Source: AP-15 sp963732095
Lineage (GTDB): Bacteria; Pseudomonadota; Alphaproteobacteria; ATCC43930; CGMCC-115725
Length of the DNA: 64,000 nucleotides
Reading direction: 5' to 3'
NCBI GenBank assembly: GCA_963732095.1
Contig: CAVSZA010000069.1
Span: 54,284-118,283 of the forward strand
The notes under the pieces are model-generated. The model was given only the letters and a program-made list of their open reading frames with translations. It was not told the DNA's origin and ran no database searches. The translations under genes were made by a program, and so were the position numbers. Within the stretch, counting starts at the first letter, position 1. Each line of letters opens with the position of its first letter. Shown here piece by piece: positions 51,487 through 59,622 of the stretch.

Positions 51487-53355
51487 TTAAAACGTCTTGC
51501 TCAACAGAAACTGCAATTGGTTGGCGAATACGTCGCCGTTGCGGCCGCCGGCAAGAACGGTCCCGTTGGTTGAATACCAGAAATTGTAAATGATCGAACC
51601 CGTCAGGGTGGGCGCCAGAAGAAGGTTGATGCCGGCGGTGGCGGTAATGCTGTTGAAACTGGTCGTTTGGCTGAAATTGACGGTCGTCGTTCCGGGCACC
51701 ACGGTCGGAGAATTGACCGAGTTGACAAATCCGATTGAAGCATACCCGCTCGCATCCGGCCTAATATCTCGCGAGTATCCGAAATTTAGGCCGAGGCTCT
51801 TGGTGGGAACGCCGGCGCCGGTCGAGAGCGACTGCTGCTCCGAGTAGGATCCGTAAAGCGAATAGGAGTTGGGCGGTATCGCGTCGGTTAACCCGGCGGT
51901 GTAAATGTGCTGGCGGTAGACGTTGTTCGAAATCCCCAAACCCGGGCTGGATAAAGCGATTGGCAGACCGGTCGATTGATTGACGATGCCGCCGGCTGGG
52001 CTGAGGGTCGAGGTCGCGAGGTTAGATGCGAAGAATTGCCCTTGCGAGGATATCCCCTGGACCGCGTTTGCTGAAAAGACCAAGGTCGGCGTGATGTTGA
52101 CCTGGGTGGAGCCGGTAAACCCATACACCCCCTGCTGTCTGCCGTATTGCAACGCGACATAGGCCGGTTGATCCGGTCCCACCGTCCCGATTCGTCCGCC
52201 GGCAAGCCAGGTGGCCCCTGCGAATGTCGCCGCCGGCGAACCAGGATAGCGCAGGTTCTGATAGCCGGCCCGTCCGAGCGCGGCGATCGTCGGCGTAAAG
52301 TTGTATTGGACATCGTTGTAGGCGCTGACCTGCGTGCTTTGGTTCACGGGTGAGCCATTGAGTTCGGCGGTGTCCGCGGTAAATCGTGCCACCAGATTTT
52401 GAAAATTCTCGCCGGTGACGGCGATGAAGGTCCCTTCGTTCAGCGTCGTAGAGGCGAGGTTGTTCAGACCGGGTGTCGACGGCGAGGTCGTGACGAAGGT
52501 GTTGCCGCCATAATTCGACGTGCTGAAAGTGTAACGCAGCTCGGTGTCGGCCCACGGACCGAACGACTTTATTAGATATGGGGAGATATTGTTGGTGAAT
52601 TGCAGAGTTTGCTGGTTCCTCGGCAATGTCGACACATTCTGAAATCCAAAGCCGGGCAGGGTGGTCGACGGGGTTAAGGAACTCTGGGCATCGACATAAA
52701 ACAGGTCCGGATAAATTGTTCCATGGCCGTTGGCGTACAGGCTGCCGCTGGGCTGGTTCGGAGTTAAGTTCGAGCTCGGCAGGTAAAAGTATTCGCTGGC
52801 CTGACCAGTCGCAACGGCTTGCAGCCGCGGGGTATCCACCGAGGCCGACAGGCCCCCCCCGAGCTGTGTGATGGCGGCGAATTGCCGGGGGGAATGAACA
52901 AAGTTGACATTGTCGGTAAAAGTCTCGCCGAGAGATAGACTGGGCCGGAGCAAGAACGCCGGCGCGTTTGGATCATAGGCCTGCAGCGGCACGACCCCAC
53001 CGTAAGGCAGCAGCTGGAGAGTCGGAGGCGAGGTCAGGGTCGGGATTTGGTTATTGACCGAGCCCGGCGGCGCCGCCGGGCTCGGAAAGCCGAACCCACC
53101 GATCGGCGCAGGCGGCAAGATATCGGATACCGCGCCGGGCAGCGCTGGCGTCGTTACAGCTCCGCCGCCGGTAACGGCCGGGCCGGCCTCGGGGCCCGCG
53201 CCCGACGAGCTTGCTGCTCCGCCTTCGCTCGTCTGCGCTGCCGCAGAGATCGCTGCTGTGGTGCCGGGGAGCAGCAGCAGCCACAGAGCAAAATGCCGCT
53301 GCCAAAATGCGCCTACCGCAAGGCCCCTACGCGATTTCGGCCGAGCGCGGCTCAT
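51487..53355 (-). CDS. TIGR03016-like outer-membrane beta-barrel of the XrtA system
   Basis: From the ATG at 53355 the protein has 622 residues: a signal region (HFALWLLLLPGTTAAISAAA), a Ser/Gly/Ala/Pro-rich linker to about residue 95, then LRPSLSLGETFTDNVNFVHS, the diagnostic start of this family. A Ser/Asn/Thr-rich barrel follows and ends in Phe (LQFLLSKTF). It is thought to serve in exopolysaccharide or PEP-CTERM protein export through the outer membrane. The start overlaps the kinase gene by 29 bases. Confidence 0.88.
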   Translation of the reverse strand: MSRARPKSRRGLAVGAFWQRHFALWLLLLPGTTAAISAAAQTSEGGAASSSGAGPEAGPAVTGGGAVTTPALPGAVSDILPPAPIGGFGFPSPAAPPGSVNNQIPTLTSPPTLQLLPYGGVVPLQAYDPNAPAFLLRPSLSLGETFTDNVNFVHSPRQFAAITQLGGGLSASVDTPRLQAVATGQASEYFYLPSSNLTPNQPSGSLYANGHGTIYPDLFYVDAQSSLTPSTTLPGFGFQNVSTLPRNQQTLQFTNNISPYLIKSFGPWADTELRYTFSTSNYGGNTFVTTSPSTPGLNNLASTTLNEGTFIAVTGENFQNLVARFTADTAELNGSPVNQSTQVSAYNDVQYNFTPTIAALGRAGYQNLRYPGSPAATFAGATWLAGGRIGTVGPDQPAYVALQYGRQQGVYGFTGSTQVNITPTLVFSANAVQGISSQGQFFASNLATSTLSPAGGIVNQSTGLPIALSSPGLGISNNVYRQHIYTAGLTDAIPPNSYSLYGSYSEQQSLSTGAGVPTKSLGLNFGYSRDIRPDASGYASIGFVNSVNSPTVVPGTTTVNFSQTTSFNSITATAGINLLLAPTLTGSIIYNFWYSTNGTVLAGGRNGDVFANQLQFLLSKTF

Positions 53356-54223
53356 CGCTCCCGCTATCGGCGGAGTGGTAATTGTACCCGTAGGAGCCAA
53401 AATGCTCGGTGGCCAGGCTATCACTCTTGTTCAGCAGAAGGCTGATCCGGGGACAGGTGCTGAGCGTGCTGAGTGCGGCTTCGATCTCTCCTTGCTGGGT
53501 GTTGTTCGCTTCCACGACGAAAACGATTTGGCCGACCAACGGCGCCAAAGCCGCAGCGTCGCTGCTCGCCATGCAGGGCGGCGTATCGATAATGAGGTAG
53601 TGATCGGGGAGCCGCTGGGTCATCTCGTCCAAAAGGGCGGCCATTTCCGGGCTCGACAGCAGTTCGGGCACGTGCGGCCCGCCCCGCCCCGCCGGCAGGA
53701 TCATCAGATTGGGAATATTCGTCTGGATTAGCACTTCCGGGAGTTCGAGGTTTCCCGCGAGCACGTCGACAATGCCCTTTTGTCCGTTGATCCCGAGGAT
53801 CTTTGGCGTGGTGGAATGCTGCGTGTCAACATCGACGAGCAACGCCTTGACGCTGCGTTCGGATGCGAATGCCAGAGCCAGGTTGAGCGCGGTGAACGTC
53901 TTGCCCTCGCCCGGCCGTGCGCTCGTCACCATGATCAGCCGACTTGCGCGGCGGTCAGCCGTCAAATCTTTCTGCGACCACGCGCCAACCAGGTTTCGCT
54001 TGACGAGGCGGAATTCCTCCACTGTCCGTGAACGGGCAGCGGACGGGATGGCAATCCCGAAACCGGCAAGCCTGCCGCGATCGAGCACCAGCTCCGGACC
54101 GGCGGGCGTTAAAGCCGGTCCGCCGGCGGCCTTGCGAGGCGCGATGGGCGCGGCGGGCGCGACGGCTTCCTGCTGGCGCAGGAGTGCTGCCGCCCTTTCG
54201 ATCAGTCCAACCGTTTCCGCCAT
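53327..54223 (-). CDS. XrtA-associated tyrosine autokinase (CpsD/BY-kinase type)
   Basis: In the 298 residues, VEEFRLVKRNLVGAW precedes Walker A LIMVTSARPGEGKTFTALNL and Walker A' KALLVDVDTQHSTTPKIL. A late acidic motif YLIIDTPPCMASSDAAALAP follows. The C-terminus has a short Tyr cluster (HFGSYGYNYHSADS), the autophosphorylation tail of bacterial tyrosine kinases. It controls polysaccharide chain length together with the chain-length determinant protein, whose gene ends one base before this one starts. Confidence 0.9.
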   Translation of the reverse strand: MAETVGLIERAAALLRQQEAVAPAAPIAPRKAAGGPALTPAGPELVLDRGRLAGFGIAIPSAARSRTVEEFRLVKRNLVGAWSQKDLTADRRASRLIMVTSARPGEGKTFTALNLALAFASERSVKALLVDVDTQHSTTPKILGINGQKGIVDVLAGNLELPEVLIQTNIPNLMILPAGRGGPHVPELLSSPEMAALLDEMTQRLPDHYLIIDTPPCMASSDAAALAPLVGQIVFVVEANNTQQGEIEAALSTLSTCPRISLLLNKSDSLATEHFGSYGYNYHSADSGSDEPRSAEIA

Positions 54224-55801
54224 TTAAGAGATGCTCATCGTATGGAGCCCCATGCTCAAAGCGATCAAGGTTCCATATACCGCGATCAGAAGGAACCCGC
54301 TCACGCATACCCCTGCCAATTGGATGACGGCGCGCCGCCGCGCCGCCCCGAGCGACAGCCGAGATACGCTTCCGAGTATCGGCAGCCCCAAGTTGCGCAA
54401 CTGGCCGATGGTCGCGAATGAGCGGTCGATCTGGGTCAATGCCAAAGGCACGGCCAAGCCGCCGCCGATCCCGAAAAGCAGCACCATGGAAACCAGCATT
54501 GGCCGGTTGGGCGCGGCCGGAAGGATCGGCACCTGGGGGGGATCGACGATGCGGAACTGGATTTTCTCGGTCTTTGTATCGGCGGCGTTGGCGATCGCAG
54601 TGGCTTCGCGGCGCGCTACCAGTTCCTGATAGTTTCGCTTCAGGATCGAATAGTCGCGGTCGAGATCTTGTGCTTGTACCAGTACGCCCGGTGCCGAAGC
54701 GGCGACTTTTTGGATTCGCTCCTCGTCGGATTGAGCCTCGTCGAGGCGCCGCTGCACGGCGGCCAGCGCCGCCTCGGTGTCGACCAGCCTGACTTTGATC
54801 TGTTCATAGACCGAGTTGGCAATCTCTCCCTTGGTCGTGCCGCCGCCAGATTTTCCTGCCCCGCCGGATGACTTCGCTCCCTCGGCCTCAATCTGCGCGA
54901 TCTGCTTTCTCGCGGCTTTCACATCCGGATGGTCCTCGGTGTACTTCAGCAGCAGATTATCGAGGTTACGGCGGACCTCCTGAAGGCGCTCGTCGATCGG
55001 CCCCAGTCGGCCATTGACGACGATTTGCGGTCCGCGTTCGACGCTAAGTGTCGGCGGGACCGCAGCCAGTTCCTTCTGCAGCGCGTCCCGCTTGGTCAGG
55101 GTGTCTGCGAGTTCGAGTTTTAGGCGGTTAACCGCGGCGCGCGCTTGGTCGAGCCGGCTGAGGCTACCGTCTCCGTCCGCTCCCGAGTCCGGGACCCGGT
55201 TGGAGACGATGTCCGGGTATTTCTGCGCCAAGTCGGATCGCCGTTTCTCGGCGGCCCTCAACTGGTCTCGATACGAATTGATTTCGGTGTCCAGGAAACG
55301 CTGTGCGTTGTCCATGTCGGCTCGGCTGCTTCCCGCCGTCTTCTCGGCGAAGATCGTCAGCAGCGCTTGAACGACGTTCTTTGCCGTATTGGGATCCTGG
55401 TCGCGATAAGACAGGGTCAGCAGATTCAGCGTTACCGGTGCGACAGAGACATCGCTCGCCAACCGCTTGTACAGTGCCTCTTTTTGCTCGGCGTTGGTAA
55501 CTCCGATGTCCAGATCGGTCAGCCGGACAAGCTGCTCCAGGTTGGGCCGGCTCAGCAATGTCCGCTGCATAAAATCGAGCTGGCGGGTCGGATCGGTGTC
55601 CGCAGCCAGGCCCTTCAGCAGCGGCGTCAGCAATGGATCGGCATTGAGATAGACCCGCGCCGACGATTCGTATTTCGTCGGCACGAGCGCCACCCCAATC
55701 CATCCGGCGGTGCAGACGAGCCACGCCGTCGCGACGCCCAGCCATTTATGGCGCCACACTGCATGCAGGAGCGGTATGGCTTGTGGCGGTAGAAACCTCA
55801 T
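54224..55801 (-). CDS. XrtA-system polysaccharide chain-length determinant (Wzz/GumC type)
   Basis: From the ATG at 55801 the protein has 525 residues. The N-terminal helix WLGVATAWLVCTAGWIGVAL and C-terminal helix VIQLAGVCVSGFLLIAVYGT flank a long periplasmic coiled coil (about residues 150-420), with Wzz motif KYESSARVYLNADPLLTPLL. PQVPILPAAPNRPMLVSMVL is the proline-rich block before the last helix. It sets exopolysaccharide length with the autokinase. It has no kinase domain of its own, as in the split CpsC/CpsD arrangement. Confidence 0.9.
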   Translation of the reverse strand: MRFLPPQAIPLLHAVWRHKWLGVATAWLVCTAGWIGVALVPTKYESSARVYLNADPLLTPLLKGLAADTDPTRQLDFMQRTLLSRPNLEQLVRLTDLDIGVTNAEQKEALYKRLASDVSVAPVTLNLLTLSYRDQDPNTAKNVVQALLTIFAEKTAGSSRADMDNAQRFLDTEINSYRDQLRAAEKRRSDLAQKYPDIVSNRVPDSGADGDGSLSRLDQARAAVNRLKLELADTLTKRDALQKELAAVPPTLSVERGPQIVVNGRLGPIDERLQEVRRNLDNLLLKYTEDHPDVKAARKQIAQIEAEGAKSSGGAGKSGGGTTKGEIANSVYEQIKVRLVDTEAALAAVQRRLDEAQSDEERIQKVAASAPGVLVQAQDLDRDYSILKRNYQELVARREATAIANAADTKTEKIQFRIVDPPQVPILPAAPNRPMLVSMVLLFGIGGGLAVPLALTQIDRSFATIGQLRNLGLPILGSVSRLSLGAARRRAVIQLAGVCVSGFLLIAVYGTLIALSMGLHTMSIS

Positions 55802-55905
55802 GAACGGCTCCAACCCTGTGGAACGAGATCAATCATCCGTTCCGGACGATCGTGCTGTATTCCCCCCGGCGACGACAGGCCGCTCCGGCCAAAAGACGGC
55901 ATAGG

Positions 55906-56520
55906 TTAAAACAGGCGTTGCGGAATAATCAGAATGTCGCCTGGCTGAAGCGCGACGTTGCTCGTTATGTCACCATCCCGGATCAAGTCCCTGAGGTGCA
56001 CCGCGTAAGTGGTCTGCACCCCATTGACGGTGCGGATGATGAGGCTGTCGTTCCCTGCGGCATATCTGGTAAGCCCGCCGACCGCGATTATCGCGTCGAG
56101 CACCGTCATATCCGCGCGATAGGGAAGCGAGCGCGGTTGCGATGCCTCGCCGATGATGCGTACCTGGTCGGGGATCGGACCGACGAAGCCCGATACGATG
56201 ACTGTGACGAGCGGCTCCCGGATGTATTTGCCGAGCCGCTGCTCGTATTCGCGGGCGAGGGAAGTCGGTGTCTTGCCGATCGCGACGACATCCTCGACGA
56301 GTGGTATCGAAACGCGGCCGTCCGGCCGCACCGGCACCGTGACCGTCAGCTCAGGATTGCGCCAGACGAAGATATTCAAACTGTCCCCGGGACCGATGCG
56401 ATACTCGGCCGACGGCAACGAGGAAGCCGGCGGCGCCGGCGGCAGCTCGGGTGCGCCGCCGCATCCTGCCGTCGAAAGCACGGCTGCGGCCAACAAAGCT
56501 CCGAAAAAGACGCGATGCAC
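55906..56520 (-). CDS. XrtA-system polysaccharide export lipoprotein (Wza/EpsA-like)
   Basis: From a GTG at 56520 the protein has 204 residues. The signal peptide with lipobox STAGCGG gives the lipidated Cys around residue 21. The poly-export domain has YRIGPGDSLNIFVWRNPELT and VPVRPDGRVSIPLVEDVVAI. SLBB-type repeats follow (VRIIGEASQPRSLPYRADMT, then LQPGDILIIPQ). It forms the outer-membrane pore or its periplasmic part for exopolysaccharide. It is the first gene of the cluster. An ATG at 56604 would add 28 polar residues before the signal peptide, so I rejected that start. Confidence 0.9.
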   Translation of the reverse strand: MHRVFFGALLAAAVLSTAGCGGAPELPPAPPASSLPSAEYRIGPGDSLNIFVWRNPELTVTVPVRPDGRVSIPLVEDVVAIGKTPTSLAREYEQRLGKYIREPLVTVIVSGFVGPIPDQVRIIGEASQPRSLPYRADMTVLDAIIAVGGLTRYAAGNDSLIIRTVNGVQTTYAVHLRDLIRDGDITSNVALQPGDILIIPQRLF

Positions 56521-57035
56521 TTCTTGCCCCCGCCCCGCGTTCCCAAGCCGGATGAATATTTCCCGAGGCAAATGCTTACCGCCAAAACTATGATCGTCGA
56601 TCATTCCTTCGCAGCCGGCTATAACACCCAGGCATCAGATTGGCAATGTAGATGTCGCCGGCCAGCCGGGTAGTTAACTATATTGATAAACCAGACGCCC
56701 ATCGAAATTCCTCGAATGCCGTGTCCACGGTGGAGCCGCTTGGGCCCGACCTAGCCCGGCACACGTTAAAAGAGTGCAGTAAACAAAAAAATCGAGGCTA
56801 TGTTGCGGCCTTGCGTTGGCGGCGCTGCGCCAAAATCGCTTCACATCCGACTGAGAGGGCAATTGCTTCCCGCTCTCCACTTGCTATGTCGCGGCAAACT
56901 CGAAACACTCTGCTGATTGCCTGACCTTGAAGCACTTGCATTGCAAAAGGATGAACAAGCAGGCGGATTTTCCCGAGACGTTTGTCGGTTAGGGGGCTTT
57001 GGTGAAGCCGCGAGTGAAAGCAGAGGAGGAGACCG
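56521..57035. other. gene-free divergent promoter region of the XrtA cluster
   Basis: About 515 bases lie between the divergent export lipoprotein and uronate dehydrogenase genes. No frame here looks like a real protein. The stretch is locally AT-rich near 56670-56800, with TAGTTAACTATATTGATAAA around 56671-56690. I found no convincing sigma54 site, although XrtA clusters are often sigma54-controlled. It probably holds promoters for both directions. Confidence 0.4.
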
Positions 57036-57842
57036 ATGAGACGCGTCCTGATTACCGGGGCAGGCGGCGGCATTGGCCGCTCGCTGCGCGAGACCTTGCG
57101 AGGCGTCTACCCGGTCTTGCGGCTTTCCGATCGGATCGCGTTGGCGCCGGCCGGCGACGGGGAGGAAGTGGATCGCACCGAACTCTCCGACATGGCGGCT
57201 GTCGAGCGGATGGTTGCCGGTGTCGATGGCATCGTTCATCTGGGCGGCATCTCGGGCGAGAACGAGTGGCCGGTGATCCTCGAGGGCAACATCATCGGCT
57301 TTTATAATGTCTTCGAGGCTGCACACCGCGCCGGCGTGCAACGCATCGTCTTCGCCACCAGCAACCATGCGGTTGGCTTCTATCCGCGCGAGCAGAAGAT
57401 CGATCACCGCGTCGTGCCGCGGCCCGACAGCCGCTATGGCGTGAGCAAGGCCTTCGGCGAGGCACTCGCCAGCCTCTATTCCGACAAGCATGGAGTCGGC
57501 GTGCTCTGCACGCGGATCGGGAATTTCGGCGAGAAGCCGATCGACAAGCGCCGGCTGTCGATCTGGATCAGCCCGCGCGACTATACTCAACTGGTGCGCA
57601 TCGGGCTCGAGCATCCCGATATCCGCTACGAGATCGTCTATGGCGTCTCGAACAACCGGCGTTCCTGGTACGACAATTCGAACGCCGCGCGGCTCGGCTA
57701 CCGGCCCCAGGACGATTTCGAGCCCTATGCCGAGGCGGTGCTCGCCGCCGAGGCGGGCCAACCGGCGGACCCGATCGCCGAGCATTACCAGGGCGGCACG
57801 TTCTGCGCCGCCGAGTACACGGCGAAAACGCCGCGGCCGTGA
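57036..57842 (+). CDS. udh: uronate dehydrogenase-like NAD-dependent oxidoreductase
   Basis: The 268 residues form an extended SDR: LITGAGGGIGRSL at residues 5-17 binds NAD, VHLGGISGENEW follows, and ATSNHAVGFYPREQKID with DSRYGVSKAFGEALAS gives Ser109, Tyr134 and Lys138. CTRIGNFGEKPIDKRRLSIW and YGVSNNRRSWYDNSNA are characteristic of uronate dehydrogenases, which oxidise glucuronate or galacturonate to aldarolactones. No other uronate gene is adjacent, so the substrate is by family resemblance. Confidence 0.83.
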   Translation: MRRVLITGAGGGIGRSLRETLRGVYPVLRLSDRIALAPAGDGEEVDRTELSDMAAVERMVAGVDGIVHLGGISGENEWPVILEGNIIGFYNVFEAAHRAGVQRIVFATSNHAVGFYPREQKIDHRVVPRPDSRYGVSKAFGEALASLYSDKHGVGVLCTRIGNFGEKPIDKRRLSIWISPRDYTQLVRIGLEHPDIRYEIVYGVSNNRRSWYDNSNAARLGYRPQDDFEPYAEAVLAAEAGQPADPIAEHYQGGTFCAAEYTAKTPRP

Positions 57843-57850
57843 AACCGGGG

Positions 57851-58192
57851 CTAGAGCACCGAAAGCACGGCCTCGGGCGGCCGCCCTAATGCAGCCTTGC
57901 CGCTGGAGACGACGATCGGCCGCTCCACGAGTATCGGGTTCTTGACCATCGCCGCTATCAGCTCCTCTTCCGGCAAGCTGTTCGGATCGATGCCGACGGA
58001 CGCGGCCTCCTTTCTGCGGACAAGCGCACTCGCCGGCATCTTCAGCTGACCGAGAAGTTGCTTCAGCTGAGACACCGTATACGGCGTCTTCAGGTATTCG
58101 ACAATTTCGGGCTCGACGCCCTTTTCACGCAGCAACGCCAACGTCTTGCGCGAGGTGTTGCAACGCGGGTTGTGGTAGATCGTGACAGACAT
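57851..58192 (-). CDS. arsC: glutaredoxin-type arsenate reductase (ArsC family)
   Basis: The 113 residues start MSVTIYHNPRCNTSRKTLAL, with the catalytic Cys11 in CNTSR as in E. coli ArsC. Then come EIVEYLKTPYTVSQLKQLLG, LVRRKEA and NPILVERPIVVSSGKAALGR, where the Arg and Pro-loop residues are conserved. It reduces arsenate to arsenite with glutathione and glutaredoxin. It is far from the ars operon. Some proteins of this size are YffB/Spx-like and of other function, but the RP-loop favours arsenate reductase. Confidence 0.82.
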   Translation of the reverse strand: MSVTIYHNPRCNTSRKTLALLREKGVEPEIVEYLKTPYTVSQLKQLLGQLKMPASALVRRKEAASVGIDPNSLPEEELIAAMVKNPILVERPIVVSSGKAALGRPPEAVLSVL

Positions 58193-58219
58193 GGCTTGTT
58201 CCCTTGCCGGAGGAGGGGG

Positions 58220-59437
58220 CTAGCCCGCGAAGGCGGCAATCCCGGTCTGCGCACGCCCCAATATCAGGGCATGGATGTCATGGGTGCCTTCATAGGTGTT
58301 GACCGCCTCCAGGTTCATCACGTGGCGGATCACGTGGTACTCGTCCGCGATGCCGTTGCCGCCGTGCATGTCGCGGGCGGTGCGGGCGATGTCGAGCGCC
58401 TTGCCGCAATTGTTGCGCTTGAGGATCGAGACCATCTCGGGCGTGTCGCGCCCGTCGTCTTTGAGCCGGCCGAGCCGCAGGCAAGCGTGGAGGCCGAGAG
58501 TTATTTCGGTCTGCATGTCGACGAGCTTTTTTTGGATCAGCTGGTTGGCGGCGAGAGGGCGCCCGAACTGTCGGCGGTCGAGCGTATAGTTGCGCGCCGC
58601 ATGCCAGCAGAACTCGGCGGCGCCGAGGGAGCCCCAGGCGATCCCGTAGCGGGCGCTGTTGAGACAAGAGAACGGGCCGCGCAGCCCCTGGACGGCCGGT
58701 AGCAGGTTCTCCTCTGGGACGAACACGTCGTCCATGACGATTTCGCCGGTCGTGGACGCGCGGAGGCTGAACTTGCCTGCGATTTTTGGGGCGCTGAGCC
58801 CCTTCATGCCCTGTTCGAGGATAAAGCCTCGTATGACATCGTCCTCCGTTTTGGCCCACACGACAAAGACATCGGCGATCGGTGAATTGGTGATCCACAT
58901 CTTGGCGCCACGCAGCCGGTAGCCGCCGGCCGTCGCAACCGCGCGGGTGGTCATCCCGGCGGGGTCGGACCCGTGGTCGGGCTCGGTCAGACCGAAGCAG
59001 CCGACCCACTCGCCCGACGCGAGCTTTGGGAGATATTTCTGCCGCTGCGCCTCGGTGCCAAACTGATGTATCGGATGCATGACGAGGCTCGACTGCACGC
59101 TCATCGCCGAGCGATACCCGCTGTCGACGCGCTCGACTTCGCGCGCGATCAGCCCGTAAGAGACGTAATTCACCCCGGCGCAGCCGTAACCCTCGATCGT
59201 CGATCCGAGAAATCCGAGCGCCCCCATCTCGATCATGATCTCGCGGTCGAAGCGCTCGTGCCGGTTGGCTTCGAGCACCCGCGGAAAGAGCTTCTCCTGG
59301 CAATAGTCATGGGCGCTGTCGCGAACCATCCGCTCCTCCTCGCTGAGCGCCTCAACCAGCCGCAGCGGATCGGCCCAATCGAAATAGCTGTCCGCGGGAG
59401 CGGGGGTCGATTGGGCGAAGACTGGGGCGGTGGTCAT
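58220..59437 (-). CDS. gcdH: glutaryl-CoA dehydrogenase (acyl-CoA dehydrogenase family)
   Basis: The 405 residues show the family order: FDWADPLRLVEALSEEERMV at the N-terminus, YGCAGVNYVSYGLIAREVER, then CFGLTEPDHGSDPAGMTTRA for FAD binding, and KMWITNSPIADVFVVWAKTE. The C-terminal EYHVIRHVMNLEAVNTYEGT carries the catalytic Glu in NTYEGTHDIH, as in glutaryl-CoA dehydrogenase. It oxidises and decarboxylates glutaryl-CoA to crotonyl-CoA in lysine/tryptophan degradation. It is a single gene 27 bases from the ArsC gene on the same strand. Confidence 0.9.
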   Translation of the reverse strand: MTTAPVFAQSTPAPADSYFDWADPLRLVEALSEEERMVRDSAHDYCQEKLFPRVLEANRHERFDREIMIEMGALGFLGSTIEGYGCAGVNYVSYGLIAREVERVDSGYRSAMSVQSSLVMHPIHQFGTEAQRQKYLPKLASGEWVGCFGLTEPDHGSDPAGMTTRAVATAGGYRLRGAKMWITNSPIADVFVVWAKTEDDVIRGFILEQGMKGLSAPKIAGKFSLRASTTGEIVMDDVFVPEENLLPAVQGLRGPFSCLNSARYGIAWGSLGAAEFCWHAARNYTLDRRQFGRPLAANQLIQKKLVDMQTEITLGLHACLRLGRLKDDGRDTPEMVSILKRNNCGKALDIARTARDMHGGNGIADEYHVIRHVMNLEAVNTYEGTHDIHALILGRAQTGIAAFAG

Positions 59438-59622
59438 CGAAAATCTCGCAGGTCGGGGTCGGGTGCCACACTATAAAGCCTCGAACCGGGTTAAGCATCT
59501 CCGTCCCGCCGGCTTGTTTAGCGGCAGTGAAAATGGTTATTGAAACGGACCCGCGCTCGTGATCGGATTACCAAGCAGCTTGCCCTATCAGGAGACGAGC
59601 GGTTCTTATTGGGGAGGAAACG

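Noticed and set aside
56638..56700. Possible sigma54 promoter before the XrtA cluster
   Set aside because: The GG and GC elements found on the coding strand are 17 bases apart, not 10, so the match fails.
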